Shown here piece after piece: positions 52,812-62,724 of a stretch of 64,000 nt of DNA. The notes under the pieces are model-generated. The model was not told the DNA's origin, did not search any database, and saw only the letters and a list, made by a program, of their open reading frames with translations. The stretch's first letter is position 1. Every line of letters begins with the position of its first letter. The position numbers and the translations under genes were made by a program. Origin of the DNA: Geobacter sp. SVR (GTDB lineage: Bacteria > Desulfobacterota > Desulfuromonadia > Geobacterales > Pseudopelobacteraceae); NCBI RefSeq assembly GCF_016865365.1, contig NZ_AP024469.1:2138501-2202500 (forward strand). Direction: 5' to 3'.

Positions 52812-54917
52812 ATGATTGAACAGCACATCGCCACGTATCGTGAAGAGGCCGATGAACTCCTGTCCGAATTGGAAACATCGCTTCTTGAGCTTGAAGACAC
52901 TCCCGAGGACATGGAGCTGATCGGACGGGTTTTCAGGGCCATGCATACGATCAAGGGATCGGGGGCCATGTTCGGCTTCGACGAGATAGCAGCCTTTACC
53001 CACGAGGTTGAGACCGTCTTCGATCTGGTGCGCAACGGAAAGATGGCGGTGTCCAAACACCTGCTCAACCTGACTCTGCGCGCCCGTGACCATATCAAGA
53101 CCCTTCTGGATTCTTCAGCGGATCAGAATGGGGTGGACCGTGACGAAGGCGCGGCGATCATCGATGGTCTGCGGCACCTTGTACCGCCGAGTGTCGTCGA
53201 TGCGCCAGTGGATGCCAGGCACGAAGTGTCCGGAGGCGAACAGCCCGGAGATCTGCAGACCTGGCGCATCCGTTTCAGGCCGAATCCGGAAGTGCTTCTG
53301 TGTGGCGCCAATCCGGCAGGGCTCCTGGAGGAACTGTCCGCGCTGGGCAGCTGCCATTTTGTTGCGCATCTGGATAATGTCCCCTCCCTGGAAGACCTCA
53401 ACCCGGAACATTGCTATATTTACTGGGATATCATCCTGACCTCCGCATGCGGAATCGATGCCATCAGGGACGTGTTTATCTTCATCGAGGACGACTGTGA
53501 TCTGAAGATCGACATGGTGGATGACGGCGGTTGCACCGACAGCGACGACAGTTACAAGAAACTGGGCGATATCCTGGTGGAACGGGGGGATCTGAGTCGG
53601 GCGGAGATGCAGAAGATCCTGGGCATGCAGAAACGCTTCGGAGAACTGGCGGTTGCCGCCGGCATCGTGACCCCCGACAAGGTCGAATCGGCACTGGTCG
53701 AGCAACAGCATGTCAAGAGTGTACGTCAGGAACGTGCCATTCAGGAGTCTGCCGGCAGCATCCGCGTGCCGGCAGACAAGCTGGACCAGTTGGTGAACCT
53801 CGTGGGAGAAATGGTGACGGTACAGGCCCGTCTCAGCCAGGTTGCCGCACAGCAGAGCAATTCCGATTTCATATCCATTGCCGAGGAGGTTGAGCGGCTG
53901 ACCAATGAGCTGCGCGATACTGCGCTCAATATCCGCATGCTTCCGATCGGGAGCACCTTCAGCAAATTCAAACGGCTGGTGCGGGATCTCTCCCAGGAAT
54001 TGGGCAAAGAGATCGAGATGGAAACGGAAGGGGCCGACACCGAACTCGATAAAACGGTCATTGAGAGGTTGAACGATCCGCTGGTGCATCTCATCCGCAA
54101 CAGTATCGACCACGGTATCGAGATGCCCGAGGTCCGCAGCGCACTCGGCAAGCCGACCCAAGGAACCGTGCACCTGGGAGCGATCCATTCCGGCGACAGT
54201 GTATTGATCACCATTCGTGACGATGGAGCCGGACTGGACCGGGATGCAATCCGTGCCAAAGCGGTCGAGCGCGGGCTGATTTCAGCTGCGGCCGAACTGA
54301 GCGACAATGAAATCTACAACCTGATCTTTGCCCCGGGATTCTCCACAGCAGCCAGGATCACCAGTGTATCAGGACGCGGAGTCGGGATGGATGTGGTCAA
54401 AAAGGCCATCGAATCCCTGCGGGGAACCATCGATATCACCAGTGTCAAAGGGCTCGGGAGCACCATCACTCTCAAGATCCCCCTGACTCTGGCCATTATC
54501 GAATGTCTGCTGGTTCGGATCGAAGACAGCTACTTCGTTATGCCGCTTGCGATGGTCGAGGAGTGCGTCGAGCTGACGAGGGAGGATATCAGGAACTCCC
54601 ATGGCCGCAATCTGGCCAATGTGCGCGGCGAAATCGTCCCCTACATTCTGTTGCGGGAGCAGTTCGAAATCGGGCAGGATCGGCCGGACATCGAGCAGAT
54701 CGTGATCGTCAGGATCAACGGAGCGAAAGCCGGATTTGTGGTGGATAGCGTCGTGGGTGAGCACCAGACGGTGATCAAGACGCTGGGACGCATGTACCGT
54801 GATGTCAAGGGAATCTCCGGCGCCACCATCCTGGGTGACGGAACCGTGGCGCTGATCCTTGATATGGGGATGCTGTTGCGTTTGGCTGAGATGTTTGAAC
54901 AATCGTTATCAAGGTAG
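52812..54917 (+). CDS. cheA: Chemotaxis histidine kinase CheA with internal MshEN-like repeats
   Basis: 701 residues. P1 Hpt domain (about 1-115) with phosphorylated His45 in AMHTIKGSG. A second conserved domain (about 150-235, TWRIRFRPNPEVLL, YWDIILTS). Then two 24-residue repeats near 249-300, KLGDILVERGDLSRAEMQ and RFGELAVAAGIVTPDKVE, that fit the MshEN pattern found in cyclic-di-GMP sensing proteins. Dimerisation P3 (DKLDQLVNLVGEMVTVQARL), ATPase P4 (HLIRNSIDHGIE, FAPGFSTA) and CheW-like P5 (VRIEDSYFVMPLAMVEECVEL). It autophosphorylates with CheW and receptors and feeds CheY and CheB. Confidence 0.93.
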   Translation: MIEQHIATYREEADELLSELETSLLELEDTPEDMELIGRVFRAMHTIKGSGAMFGFDEIAAFTHEVETVFDLVRNGKMAVSKHLLNLTLRARDHIKTLLDSSADQNGVDRDEGAAIIDGLRHLVPPSVVDAPVDARHEVSGGEQPGDLQTWRIRFRPNPEVLLCGANPAGLLEELSALGSCHFVAHLDNVPSLEDLNPEHCYIYWDIILTSACGIDAIRDVFIFIEDDCDLKIDMVDDGGCTDSDDSYKKLGDILVERGDLSRAEMQKILGMQKRFGELAVAAGIVTPDKVESALVEQQHVKSVRQERAIQESAGSIRVPADKLDQLVNLVGEMVTVQARLSQVAAQQSNSDFISIAEEVERLTNELRDTALNIRMLPIGSTFSKFKRLVRDLSQELGKEIEMETEGADTELDKTVIERLNDPLVHLIRNSIDHGIEMPEVRSALGKPTQGTVHLGAIHSGDSVLITIRDDGAGLDRDAIRAKAVERGLISAAAELSDNEIYNLIFAPGFSTAARITSVSGRGVGMDVVKKAIESLRGTIDITSVKGLGSTITLKIPLTLAIIECLLVRIEDSYFVMPLAMVEECVELTREDIRNSHGRNLANVRGEIVPYILLREQFEIGQDRPDIEQIVIVRINGAKAGFVVDSVVGEHQTVIKTLGRMYRDVKGISGATILGDGTVALILDMGMLLRLAEMFEQSLSR

Positions 54918-54957
54918 AGTCCAGCATGCCTGCTTCCCTTTTTCACTCGTGTGCGAT

Positions 54958-55827
54958 ATGACCTTTCACGGTAAATCTTCCGCAAGCCCCGGATTGCCAG
55001 CGACGCTCAAGGACCGTGAGTTCAAGCTGTTCAGCAGGTTTATCTATGAAGAGGCCGGTATACGGATGCCTCCGGCAAAGCAGACGATGCTGGAGGCGAG
55101 GCTGCAGAAACGGCTCAAGGCGCTGGGACTCGGTTCGTTCGAGGCCTACGCGGATCATGTCTTCAGTGGTGGGGGCAGGGGAGACGAGCTGATACATCTG
55201 ATCGACGTGGTTACCACCAATAAAACCGATTTTTTCCGGGAATCGGCACACTTCGATTATCTGGTGAAATCGGCGATTCCTGCCCTCATGGAAACCCGCG
55301 GATCGGGAATGCACTCGCCGTTCAGGATCTGGAGTGCCGGATGTTCCACCGGCGAGGAGCCCTACACCCTGGCCATGGTTCTGTCGGAATTCTCCGTGGC
55401 CGCCCCCGGTTTCCGCTCCTCGATACTGGCCACCGACATATCGACCGTCGTCCTTTCCAAGGCGCGTGACGCTATCTATGCCGAAGACCGGGTCGATACG
55501 ATCCCGCTGAATCTCAAGAAGAAATATCTGCTGAAAAGCCGGGACCGGCAGAAATCGCTCGTGAGGATCGGACCCCAGTTAAGAGCGATGGTGGAGTTCA
55601 AGCGTTTGAACTTCATGGAGGATTTTGGTCTCCCTGAACAGATGGACGTCATTTTCTGCCGCAATGTCATCATCTATTTCGACAAACCGACCCAGGAACG
55701 GCTTTTGAACAGGTTCAGCCAGCAGCTTGTCAAGGGGGGCTACCTGTTCCTGGGGCATTCGGAAACCCTCAACGGCCTGAATGTACCGTTGCAGCCGGTG
55801 GCTTCGACCGTGTACCGCAAGACATGA
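54958..55827 (+). CDS. cheR: Chemotaxis protein methyltransferase CheR
   Basis: 289 residues. It methylates receptor glutamates with S-adenosylmethionine. N-terminal CheR helix domain (FKLFSRFIYEEAGIRMPPAKQTMLEARLQKRLKALGL), SAM fold with IWSAGCSTGEEPYTLAM, TDIS, CRNVIIYFDKPTQERLLNRF and GYLFLGHSE. ATG 54958 is chosen as the first after the cheA stop with family-typical length; the RBS is weak, and a longer frame overlaps cheA. Whether it has the pentapeptide-docking loop cannot be judged here. Confidence 0.93.
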   Translation: MTFHGKSSASPGLPATLKDREFKLFSRFIYEEAGIRMPPAKQTMLEARLQKRLKALGLGSFEAYADHVFSGGGRGDELIHLIDVVTTNKTDFFRESAHFDYLVKSAIPALMETRGSGMHSPFRIWSAGCSTGEEPYTLAMVLSEFSVAAPGFRSSILATDISTVVLSKARDAIYAEDRVDTIPLNLKKKYLLKSRDRQKSLVRIGPQLRAMVEFKRLNFMEDFGLPEQMDVIFCRNVIIYFDKPTQERLLNRFSQQLVKGGYLFLGHSETLNGLNVPLQPVASTVYRKT

Positions 55828-55907
55828 CGCAATCAACCGGCCGGAATTGCAGAGGCCGATGGAGCCGGCCGGGCAGAGCGACCGCCCGCAGATTTGCAGT
55901 GTGATGG

Positions 55908-56981
55908 ATGCATATGCACCCTAAGATAAAAGTTCTCATTGTGGACGACTCGGCCCTGGTCCGGCAGGCCCTGACCGAAATCCTCTCGTCGGATGCCCGG
56001 ATCGAGGTCATGGCCGCTGCACCTGATCCGTTCGTTGCCGCCGAGAAGATCCGGACCTGCGTTCCGGACGTGATCACGCTGGATGTGGAGATGCCCCGCA
56101 TGGATGGCCTCACTTTCCTGCAGAAGATCATGTCGCAACATCCGATTCCGGTGGTGATGTGCTCGACCCTGACCGGGGCAGGCAGCGAATCCGCGCTGAA
56201 GGCCCTTGAATATGGTGCCGTCGACATCATCGTCAAGCCCAAGCTCGGTACCAGGCAGTTCATCGAGGAATCCCGGGTCAGTATCTGCGACACCGTCAGG
56301 GCCGCTGCCATGACCAAAGGCAGGATCAGGCCGGTGCACAGGCGTGAAATTTCACCCAAACTCACGGCCGATGTCATCATTGAAAAACCGAGCAGCAAGG
56401 CAATGATCCAGACAACGGAAAAGGTGGTTGTCGTGGGGGCATCGACCGGCGGGACCGAAGCGTTGAAGTTGTTTCTGGAAATGCTGCCCGAGGATGCGCC
56501 CGGCACCGTGATCGTGCAGCATATGCCGGAACATTTTACGGCCGCCTTTGCCAGGCGATTGGACGGTCTCTGCCGTGTGAGCGTCAAGGAAGCTGCCGAC
56601 AATGACTCTGTTGTCCGCGGCCGGGTACTCATCGCTCCGGGTAACCATCATGTTTTGCTCAAGCGCAGCGGAGCCAGGTATTATACGGAGATAAAAGAGG
56701 GGCCGCTCGTATCGCGGCATCGCCCCTCGGTGGATGTACTCTTCCGCTCCGCCGCCCGCTATGCGGGCAAGAATGCGGTTGGCGTCATCATGACGGGCAT
56801 GGGGGACGACGGCGCCCGCGGCATGAAGGAAATGTTCGATGCCGGCGCCATTACTCTTGCGCAGGACGAAGCGAGTTGTGTAGTCTATGGAATGCCGCAC
56901 GAGGCGGTCAAACTGGGAGGGGTCCATAAGATTATGCCCTTGCAGGATATTGCCGCCGAAGTATTGCGCTGCTGTTGCTGA
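55908..56981 (+). CDS. cheB: Chemotaxis methylesterase CheB
   Basis: 357 residues. Receiver (about 5-125, VDDSALVRQ, Asp in [12 protein letters not shown], Lys in VKPKLG) and a methylesterase domain (about 170-355) with catalytic Ser in [11 protein letters not shown], His in VQHMPEHFT and Asp in [11 protein letters not shown]. With CheR it adjusts receptor methylation. ATG 55908; the gene is 80 bases after cheR. Confidence 0.94.
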   Translation: MHMHPKIKVLIVDDSALVRQALTEILSSDARIEVMAAAPDPFVAAEKIRTCVPDVITLDVEMPRMDGLTFLQKIMSQHPIPVVMCSTLTGAGSESALKALEYGAVDIIVKPKLGTRQFIEESRVSICDTVRAAAMTKGRIRPVHRREISPKLTADVIIEKPSSKAMIQTTEKVVVVGASTGGTEALKLFLEMLPEDAPGTVIVQHMPEHFTAAFARRLDGLCRVSVKEAADNDSVVRGRVLIAPGNHHVLLKRSGARYYTEIKEGPLVSRHRPSVDVLFRSAARYAGKNAVGVIMTGMGDDGARGMKEMFDAGAITLAQDEASCVVYGMPHEAVKLGGVHKIMPLQDIAAEVLRCCC

Positions 56982-57033
56982 AATCCCCTGAACTCGCGAC
57001 GCCGGAGCGCGTTCCCTTGATTCCACCGGGAGA

Positions 57034-58281
57034 ATGATGAAAGACTCGCAGGATAAATTCTTTATCGGTCGCCAGCCGATTCTGGACCGCAAGCAGGAGA
57101 TCGTGGGGTTCGAACTCCTGTTCCGGTCGGCGGACGTGAATTTTGCCGAATTCCAGAGCTACTCCCATGCCAGCGCCAGTGTGATTACCGGTGCGCTGGC
57201 GACCTTCGGCATGCAGGAGGTACTGGGGGGAAAGCTCGGTTTCATCAACGTTCACCTCGGCCTGCTTCTTTCCGAGATGCTGGAGTTGTTGCCGGTCGAC
57301 CGGATCGTTCTCGAACTCCTGGAAATCATCGAGCTGGACGACGAAGTGGTCAAGCGCTGCCGCGAGCTCAAGAAGCTCGGGTTCAGGCTCGCCCTGGACG
57401 ACCACAGCTATTGCCCCGAGTATGAAGAGATCTATGGCATCGTCGATATCGTCAAGATCGACATTCTGCAGACCTCCCTGAAAGAACTGCCCGAGATCGT
57501 GAGCAAGCTGCGCCGCTGGCCGGTGCAGATCCTTGCCGAAAAGGTCGAAACCGTGCAGCAGTTCGAAGCCTGCTTCGAGATGGGATTCGACCTGTTCCAG
57601 GGCTACTTCTTCGAGCGCCCGGTAGTCCTGAACAAACGGCGCATCGATGCATCCTCCATCGCCATGCTGAAGCTCCTGCAGCAGCTCACCCTGGAAGCTA
57701 CGCTGGCCGAGATAGAGCAGACTTTCAAGGAGAACCCGGGTCTTTCCTATAACCTGCTGCACTTGGTCAATTCGGTGTTTATGGGGATGCGGGAAAAGAT
57801 AAAGACGCTGCGTCATGCCATCGTAATGCTCGGCACCAGTCACTTGCGGCGATGGATCCAACTTTCGCTTTTTGCGGGGAACGACTCGCGGGGGATCAAT
57901 CATCCCCTCCTGGAGATGGCGGCGGTGCGCGGGCGCCTGCTGGAGATACTCGTGATGCAGAAAGGCTTTCCGGTCGAGTATGCCGAGGCTGCTTTCATGA
58001 CCGGCATTCTGTCGCTTCTGGATGTGTTGTTCGAGATGCCAATGCAGGAGTTGGTCGAGAGCCTGAATCTGACGGACGAGGTTGGCAATGCCCTGCTGCG
58101 GCGAAAAGGGCCTTTGGGGGGATTGCTGGACCTGGTTGAGAAGGTGGAAGTCACCGATTTCAGGGCCGTGACACCGCTGCTCGTACGCTGCCAGGTAACG
58201 CTCGACCAGTTGGTGGCTGCCCAGTTGGAGGCCTTCAGCTGGCGTGCAAAGGTGCTGGCCGGCTGGACTTTGGCAGAATGA
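57034..58281 (+). CDS. EAL-HDOD (YuxH-type) signalling protein, EAL degenerate
   Basis: 415 residues. N-terminal EAL-like domain (about 8-205): FIGRQPILDRKQEIVGFELLFRS, with the EAL triplet replaced by ELL, and LALDDHS in place of the normal DDFGTG-like site. C-terminal HDOD domain (about 210-400). Loss of the EAL catalytic residues suggests no phosphodiesterase activity, but cyclic-di-GMP or a protein partner could still bind. Follows cheB by 52 bases, so it closes the che cluster, and links it to HDOD-type regulatory functions. No stated role in the literature is claimed here. Confidence 0.88.
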   Translation: MMKDSQDKFFIGRQPILDRKQEIVGFELLFRSADVNFAEFQSYSHASASVITGALATFGMQEVLGGKLGFINVHLGLLLSEMLELLPVDRIVLELLEIIELDDEVVKRCRELKKLGFRLALDDHSYCPEYEEIYGIVDIVKIDILQTSLKELPEIVSKLRRWPVQILAEKVETVQQFEACFEMGFDLFQGYFFERPVVLNKRRIDASSIAMLKLLQQLTLEATLAEIEQTFKENPGLSYNLLHLVNSVFMGMREKIKTLRHAIVMLGTSHLRRWIQLSLFAGNDSRGINHPLLEMAAVRGRLLEILVMQKGFPVEYAEAAFMTGILSLLDVLFEMPMQELVESLNLTDEVGNALLRRKGPLGGLLDLVEKVEVTDFRAVTPLLVRCQVTLDQLVAAQLEAFSWRAKVLAGWTLAE

Positions 58282-58331
58282 TCCTGTAAATCCCGCTCCA
58301 TTTCCCCCTCCGCTTCCCGACTTTTCCTGCC

Positions 58332-58360
58332 TTGACACCCCCAGGCTTTTGATGTAGCTT
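58332..58360 (+). promoter_or_regulatory. Sigma-70 promoter of kdsB-pyrG-kdsA
   Basis: TTGACA (58332-58337), a 17-base spacer and TAGCTT (58355-58360), about 75 bases before kdsB. The -35 is perfect and the -10 weak. Confidence 0.55.
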
Positions 58361-58435
58361 AACACGTCCTACCGCAGGACGATCTGTTGGTTCTATGAGA
58401 ATGCTTCTTCACTCTCTTCACAGGTAATTATCCAC

Positions 58436-59197
58436 ATGGACATCACTGCAGTAATCCCCGCCCGGTACGCTTCGACGCGTTTCCCGGGCAAGGCACTGGC
58501 GGAAATCGCCGGTAAGCCGATGATCCAGCACGTGTACGAGCGTGCCTGTTCTGCTTCCCTGGTCAGCAGGGTCATTGTTGCCACGGACGATCAGCGCATT
58601 CAGCAGGTGGTAACCGACTTTGGCGGATTGTGTCTGATGACGCGGCCGGACCACGAAACCGGCACCGACCGGCTGGCTGAAGTCGCACAAGGGCTGAATG
58701 CCGACATCATCGTCAATGTTCAGGGGGATGAGCCGCTGATCGCCCCGGAAATGATCGAGCAGGCCATCCGTCCGTTTCTGGACGACAGCACCCTGCGCAT
58801 GAGCACGCTCAAGACCCGCATCAAATGTCTGCATGATTTTTTGAGTCCCAACGTTGTCAAGGTCGTCACCGACCAGCAGGGGGATGCGCTGTATTTCTCA
58901 CGTTCTCCGCTGCCGTTTTTCCGGGACAAGTGGCAGGACCTGAAGGACGAATCTTTTGCCAGCGGAAAACTGCTCTGCTACAAACACGTCGGCCTGTACG
59001 TCTATCGCCGTGACTTTCTGATCGAATTCGCGGCCATGAAGCCGACCTTCCTGGAAATATCGGAGAAGCTGGAACAGTTGCGCGCCGTAGAAAACGGGGT
59101 GCGCATACGCGTGGTAGAGACGGAATTCGAATCCATCGGCGTCGATACTCCCGATGACCTGGTCAAGGCCAGGGAACGCTTCAAGGCAGGTTTTTAA
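58436..59197 (+). CDS. kdsB: 3-deoxy-manno-octulosonate cytidylyltransferase (CMP-KDO synthetase)
   Basis: 253 residues. Activates KDO with CTP for lipopolysaccharide core. [37 protein letters not shown] and [10 protein letters not shown] are diagnostic; ends [15 protein letters not shown]. First gene of a three-gene operon in which the next gene makes CTP. Confidence 0.97.
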   Translation: MDITAVIPARYASTRFPGKALAEIAGKPMIQHVYERACSASLVSRVIVATDDQRIQQVVTDFGGLCLMTRPDHETGTDRLAEVAQGLNADIIVNVQGDEPLIAPEMIEQAIRPFLDDSTLRMSTLKTRIKCLHDFLSPNVVKVVTDQQGDALYFSRSPLPFFRDKWQDLKDESFASGKLLCYKHVGLYVYRRDFLIEFAAMKPTFLEISEKLEQLRAVENGVRIRVVETEFESIGVDTPDDLVKARERFKAGF

Positions 59198-59224
59198 AAT
59201 TTTTTCGCAACAGGAGCAGTCAGC

Positions 59225-60832
59225 ATGAAAACCAAATTCATCTTCATCACCGGCGGAGTCGTATCCTCCATCGGAAAAGGGCTGGCGGCCGCATCGCTGG
59301 GAGCGCTGCTGGAGGCGCGCGGACTGCGGGTCACCATGCAGAAGCTCGACCCCTACATAAACGTCGATCCGGGGACCATGTCCCCCTTCCAGCACGGCGA
59401 GGTTTTCGTAACCGACGACGGAGCCGAAACAGACCTCGACCTGGGGCATTACGAGCGCTACACCAGTGCCCGGCTTTCCAAGAAAAGCAACTTCACCACC
59501 GGACAGGTCTACTTCTCGGTTATCGACAAGGAGCGCCGCGGCGATTACCTGGGGGGGACCGTCCAGGTGATTCCCCACATCACCGATGAAATGAAGTCCA
59601 AGATCATCGATAACGCCAAGGGGGCAGACGTCGCTATCATCGAAGTCGGCGGCACTGTAGGCGACATCGAATCGCTCCCTTTCCTTGAGGCTATCCGTCA
59701 GTTCCGTCACGATCTGGGCGCCGGCAACACCCTTTATATCCATGTCACACTGGTACCGTACATCCGTTCGGCCAGCGAACTGAAGACGAAGCCGACTCAG
59801 CATTCGGTCATGGAGCTGCGCAAGATCGGCATTCAGCCAGATATCCTGCTGTGCCGCTGCGAGCGCGAGCTGCCGCATGAGATGAAGAAGAAGATCTCCC
59901 TGTTCTGCAATGTCGAGGAGGAAGATGTCATCCCCTGTGTGGATTCCGAGCACATCTATGCGGTGCCCCTGGCATTGAACAAGGAAAAACTCGACGACCG
60001 CGTAGTAGAAAAACTCAACATCTGGACCAAGGCGCCCGACCTGACCCAGTGGCAGGACGTGGTGGAAACGCTGCGCCATCCCAGCCATGGCGAGGTGCGC
60101 ATCGCAGTGGTCGGCAAATACGTCAATCTGACCGAATCCTACAAATCCCTGGCTGAAGCCCTGACCCACGGCGGCATTGCCAACGATTGCCGCGTCTACC
60201 TGAAGTATATCGATTCCGAAAAGATGGAACGGGACGGCATCGACGGCCATCTGGACGATGTCGATGGCGTGCTCGTGCCGGGCGGCTTCGGAGAGCGGGG
60301 CACCGAGGGAAAAATCAAGGCGATCGAGTATGCCCGCACCAACAAGATTCCGTTCTTCGGCATCTGTCTCGGCATGCAGATGGCAGTGGTGGAGTTCGCC
60401 CGCAACGTGTGCGGCCTGAAAGAAGCCTGCTCCAGCGAGTTCAAACCTGACGGCGCCGCTCCGCTGATCCACCTGATGGAAGAACAGAAAAGCGTCAGCA
60501 AGAAGGGGGGCACCATGCGCTTGGGAGCAAACCCCTGCTCGCTCACCAAAGGGACCGTGGCGTACGAGGCATACAACAGCACCGAAATTTCGGAGCGCCA
60601 TCGCCACCGTTACGAATTCAACAACAAGTATCGCGAACTGCTGACCGGCAACGGGCTTGTCCTGTCGGGCGTTTACAAGGACAAGGATCTGGTCGAGGTG
60701 GTCGAGATCAGCGATCATCCCTGGTTCCTGGGATGCCAGTTCCATCCTGAATTCAAGTCCAAGCCGCTGGTTCCCCATCCATTGTTCAAGGCCTTCATCG
60801 GTGCGGCTCTGACGCATCGCAACACGAGGTAA
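59225..60832 (+). CDS. pyrG: CTP synthase
   Basis: 535 residues, standard size. It aminates UTP to CTP with glutamine. N-terminal synthase with [19 protein letters not shown]-terminal glutaminase (about 290-530) with PGGFGERG, catalytic Cys in [11 protein letters not shown] and His/Glu in QFHPEF. CAACAGGAG precedes the ATG. Followed by kdsA with a three-base gap. Confidence 0.98.
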   Translation: MKTKFIFITGGVVSSIGKGLAAASLGALLEARGLRVTMQKLDPYINVDPGTMSPFQHGEVFVTDDGAETDLDLGHYERYTSARLSKKSNFTTGQVYFSVIDKERRGDYLGGTVQVIPHITDEMKSKIIDNAKGADVAIIEVGGTVGDIESLPFLEAIRQFRHDLGAGNTLYIHVTLVPYIRSASELKTKPTQHSVMELRKIGIQPDILLCRCERELPHEMKKKISLFCNVEEEDVIPCVDSEHIYAVPLALNKEKLDDRVVEKLNIWTKAPDLTQWQDVVETLRHPSHGEVRIAVVGKYVNLTESYKSLAEALTHGGIANDCRVYLKYIDSEKMERDGIDGHLDDVDGVLVPGGFGERGTEGKIKAIEYARTNKIPFFGICLGMQMAVVEFARNVCGLKEACSSEFKPDGAAPLIHLMEEQKSVSKKGGTMRLGANPCSLTKGTVAYEAYNSTEISERHRHRYEFNNKYRELLTGNGLVLSGVYKDKDLVEVVEISDHPWFLGCQFHPEFKSKPLVPHPLFKAFIGAALTHRNTR

Positions 60833-60835
60833 ACC

Positions 60836-61654
60836 GTGACCCGCGAGATTGTAATCGGAAATGCGAAGATTGGCGGAAACCGCCCCCTGGCACTGATTGC
60901 CGGGCCCTGCGTGATAGAATCGGAAGAGGCCACCCTGAGGCATGCCGAACGGCTGATGGCCATCTGCAACGGCGTGTCCATGCCGCTGATCTTCAAGGCG
61001 TCCTATGACAAGGCCAACCGTACCTCCATCGGGGCCTTCCGGGGCCCCGGCCTGCACGAAGGGCTGCGGATCCTGGCCCGGGTCAAGGAGTCCCTGGGGC
61101 TGCCGGTACTCTCAGATATCCACTCCATTGAGCAGGTCGCTCCTGCCGCGCAGGTGCTGGATGTGCTGCAGATCCCCGCTTTTCTCTGCCGCCAGACCGA
61201 CCTGCTGGTGGCGGCCGCCAACAGCGGACGGGTCGTGAATGTCAAGAAGGGGCAGTTCCTGGCCCCTTGGGATATGAAGAATGTGGCTGGCAAATTGGCT
61301 GCTTCGGGCAATGAGAACATCATCCTCACCGAGCGCGGCGTATCGTTCGGCTATAACAACCTGGTGGTGGACATGCGCAGCTTCCCGGTCATGCGCTCCA
61401 GCGGCTATCCGGTGGTGTTCGACGCAACCCACAGCGTGCAGTTGCCCGGTGGCCAGGGGGCAAGCTCCGGCGGGCAGCGCGAATATGTAGAATACCTTTC
61501 GCGGGCTGCGGTGGCCACCGGCATTGACGGTATCTTCATGGAGGTGCACGAAAATCCGGAGCAGGCTCTGTGCGATGGCCCCAATTCGATCGCGCTGGAC
61601 GATCTGCCGGCGCTGCTCAAGACTCTCAAGGCCATCGATGCTGCCATCAAATGA
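60836..61654 (+). CDS. kdsA: 3-deoxy-8-phosphooctulonate synthase (KDO-8-phosphate synthase)
   Basis: 272 residues. Joins PEP and arabinose-5-phosphate. [41 protein letters not shown] and [15 protein letters not shown] are all family marks. GTG 60836 starts three bases after pyrG. Kds and CTP genes together serve lipid A-KDO synthesis; kdsC and kdsD are not seen in the window. Confidence 0.97.
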   Translation: MTREIVIGNAKIGGNRPLALIAGPCVIESEEATLRHAERLMAICNGVSMPLIFKASYDKANRTSIGAFRGPGLHEGLRILARVKESLGLPVLSDIHSIEQVAPAAQVLDVLQIPAFLCRQTDLLVAAANSGRVVNVKKGQFLAPWDMKNVAGKLAASGNENIILTERGVSFGYNNLVVDMRSFPVMRSSGYPVVFDATHSVQLPGGQGASSGGQREYVEYLSRAAVATGIDGIFMEVHENPEQALCDGPNSIALDDLPALLKTLKAIDAAIK

Positions 61655-61686
61655 TTCCATCTCCGCACAGCAGGGGCACCCCTGAA

Positions 61687-61728
61687 AAAACGGGACATCG
61701 TCTTCACGGCGATGTCCCGTTTTGTTTT
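61687..61728 (+). terminator. Terminator after kdsA
   Basis: AAAACGGGACATCG pairs with CGATGTCCCGTTTT (61687-61700 with 61710-61723) around a nine-base loop. Confidence 0.9.
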
Positions 61729-61855
61729 GTATGCCCTGCACGCTTCAGTGCCTGCCGCATTCTGGTATAATGCTATCGGCTGCATAATGGGTTTTTTCGC
61801 ATCCCACCCGTGACTTCTAGGGGTTCAGCAGATATCTCGAAAACGGTAAACCGGC

Positions 61856-62716
61856 ATGAAGAAGAAACCTGACAATTCTGCGGCTGCCATACTGTCCCGA
61901 CGCCTGGACTCGCTGCTCGACGCCAGGAAGGCCTGCCTGAAACACGACGATCTCGAAACCGTGCATGATCTCCGTGTGGCCACGCGCCGGATGCGTGCCG
62001 CTCTGCAGCTGTTCGAGCCATTTTCGCCCGAGCCTGTCAGGGAGATCTACCTGCCGGTCCGGGAACTGACCCGGGAAATAGGACAACTTCGCAATCTGGA
62101 CGAGGCTTTGCTCTTTTTTCTGGATGAGATCGGCCTGCCGGGAGAGGGGAAGGAGTGTCCGGATCTTGTGAAAAGGCTGCGGGCACAGCGCATGCAGGAA
62201 GCGGCCCGAGTGCGGAAACAGCTGAAGGGACTGGGTCTGGCTGCGCTGAAGCACGACCTGGAACTGGTCGCTGCCCGGTTGCCGCTTCCGGAATCCTGCA
62301 ATGGTGGTTCCCGCAAAGGCGCGACCTCTTTGGCGGGGTTTCTTTCGCAGTCGGGCGTCGCCCTTTTTGAGGACATTCATCACCTGTTGCCGATGTCGGT
62401 CATGGCCGAGGCTGTCGAGGTCCGCCACAGGCTGAGAATTGCGATCAAGCGCTGGCGGTATTTCCTGGAGATCGTGGCAGAGTTGACCCGGATCGATTAT
62501 GCCACTGTTCTGGAAACGCTGAAGGAATACCAGACCCTGTTGGGCCGGCTCAATGACCTGTCGGTATTTGCCGCGCTTGTCCGGGAAGGGGGGCTCGACA
62601 GCCGTGAACAGTCCAGGTTCGACAGCGTCAAAGACGGTTGGAGCACCCGGCTTTTTGAAGATTTCCAGGAATTGCTGGAGCGGAAGCCGCTTCGGTACGT
62701 ATTCCTCTACCAGTGA
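61856..62716 (+). CDS. CHAD-domain protein
   Basis: 286 residues of the CHAD fold: VHDLRVATRRMRAALQLFEPF, REIGQLRNLDEALLF, VEVRHRLRIAIKRWRYFLEIVAEL and TLLGRLNDLSVFAALV. CHAD proteins bind polyphosphate through conserved His/Arg/Lys residues (family knowledge). It lies directly before a ppx/gppA gene, eight bases apart, so a polyphosphate link is natural. ATG 61856 with a weak RBS. Confidence 0.92.
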   Translation: MKKKPDNSAAAILSRRLDSLLDARKACLKHDDLETVHDLRVATRRMRAALQLFEPFSPEPVREIYLPVRELTREIGQLRNLDEALLFFLDEIGLPGEGKECPDLVKRLRAQRMQEAARVRKQLKGLGLAALKHDLELVAARLPLPESCNGGSRKGATSLAGFLSQSGVALFEDIHHLLPMSVMAEAVEVRHRLRIAIKRWRYFLEIVAELTRIDYATVLETLKEYQTLLGRLNDLSVFAALVREGGLDSREQSRFDSVKDGWSTRLFEDFQELLERKPLRYVFLYQ

Positions 62717-62724
62717 GGCCCGAG

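Noticed and set aside
58898-61057. 719-codon minus-strand frame spanning kdsB, pyrG and kdsA
   Set aside because: It crosses three conserved plus-strand genes and has no recognisable domain.
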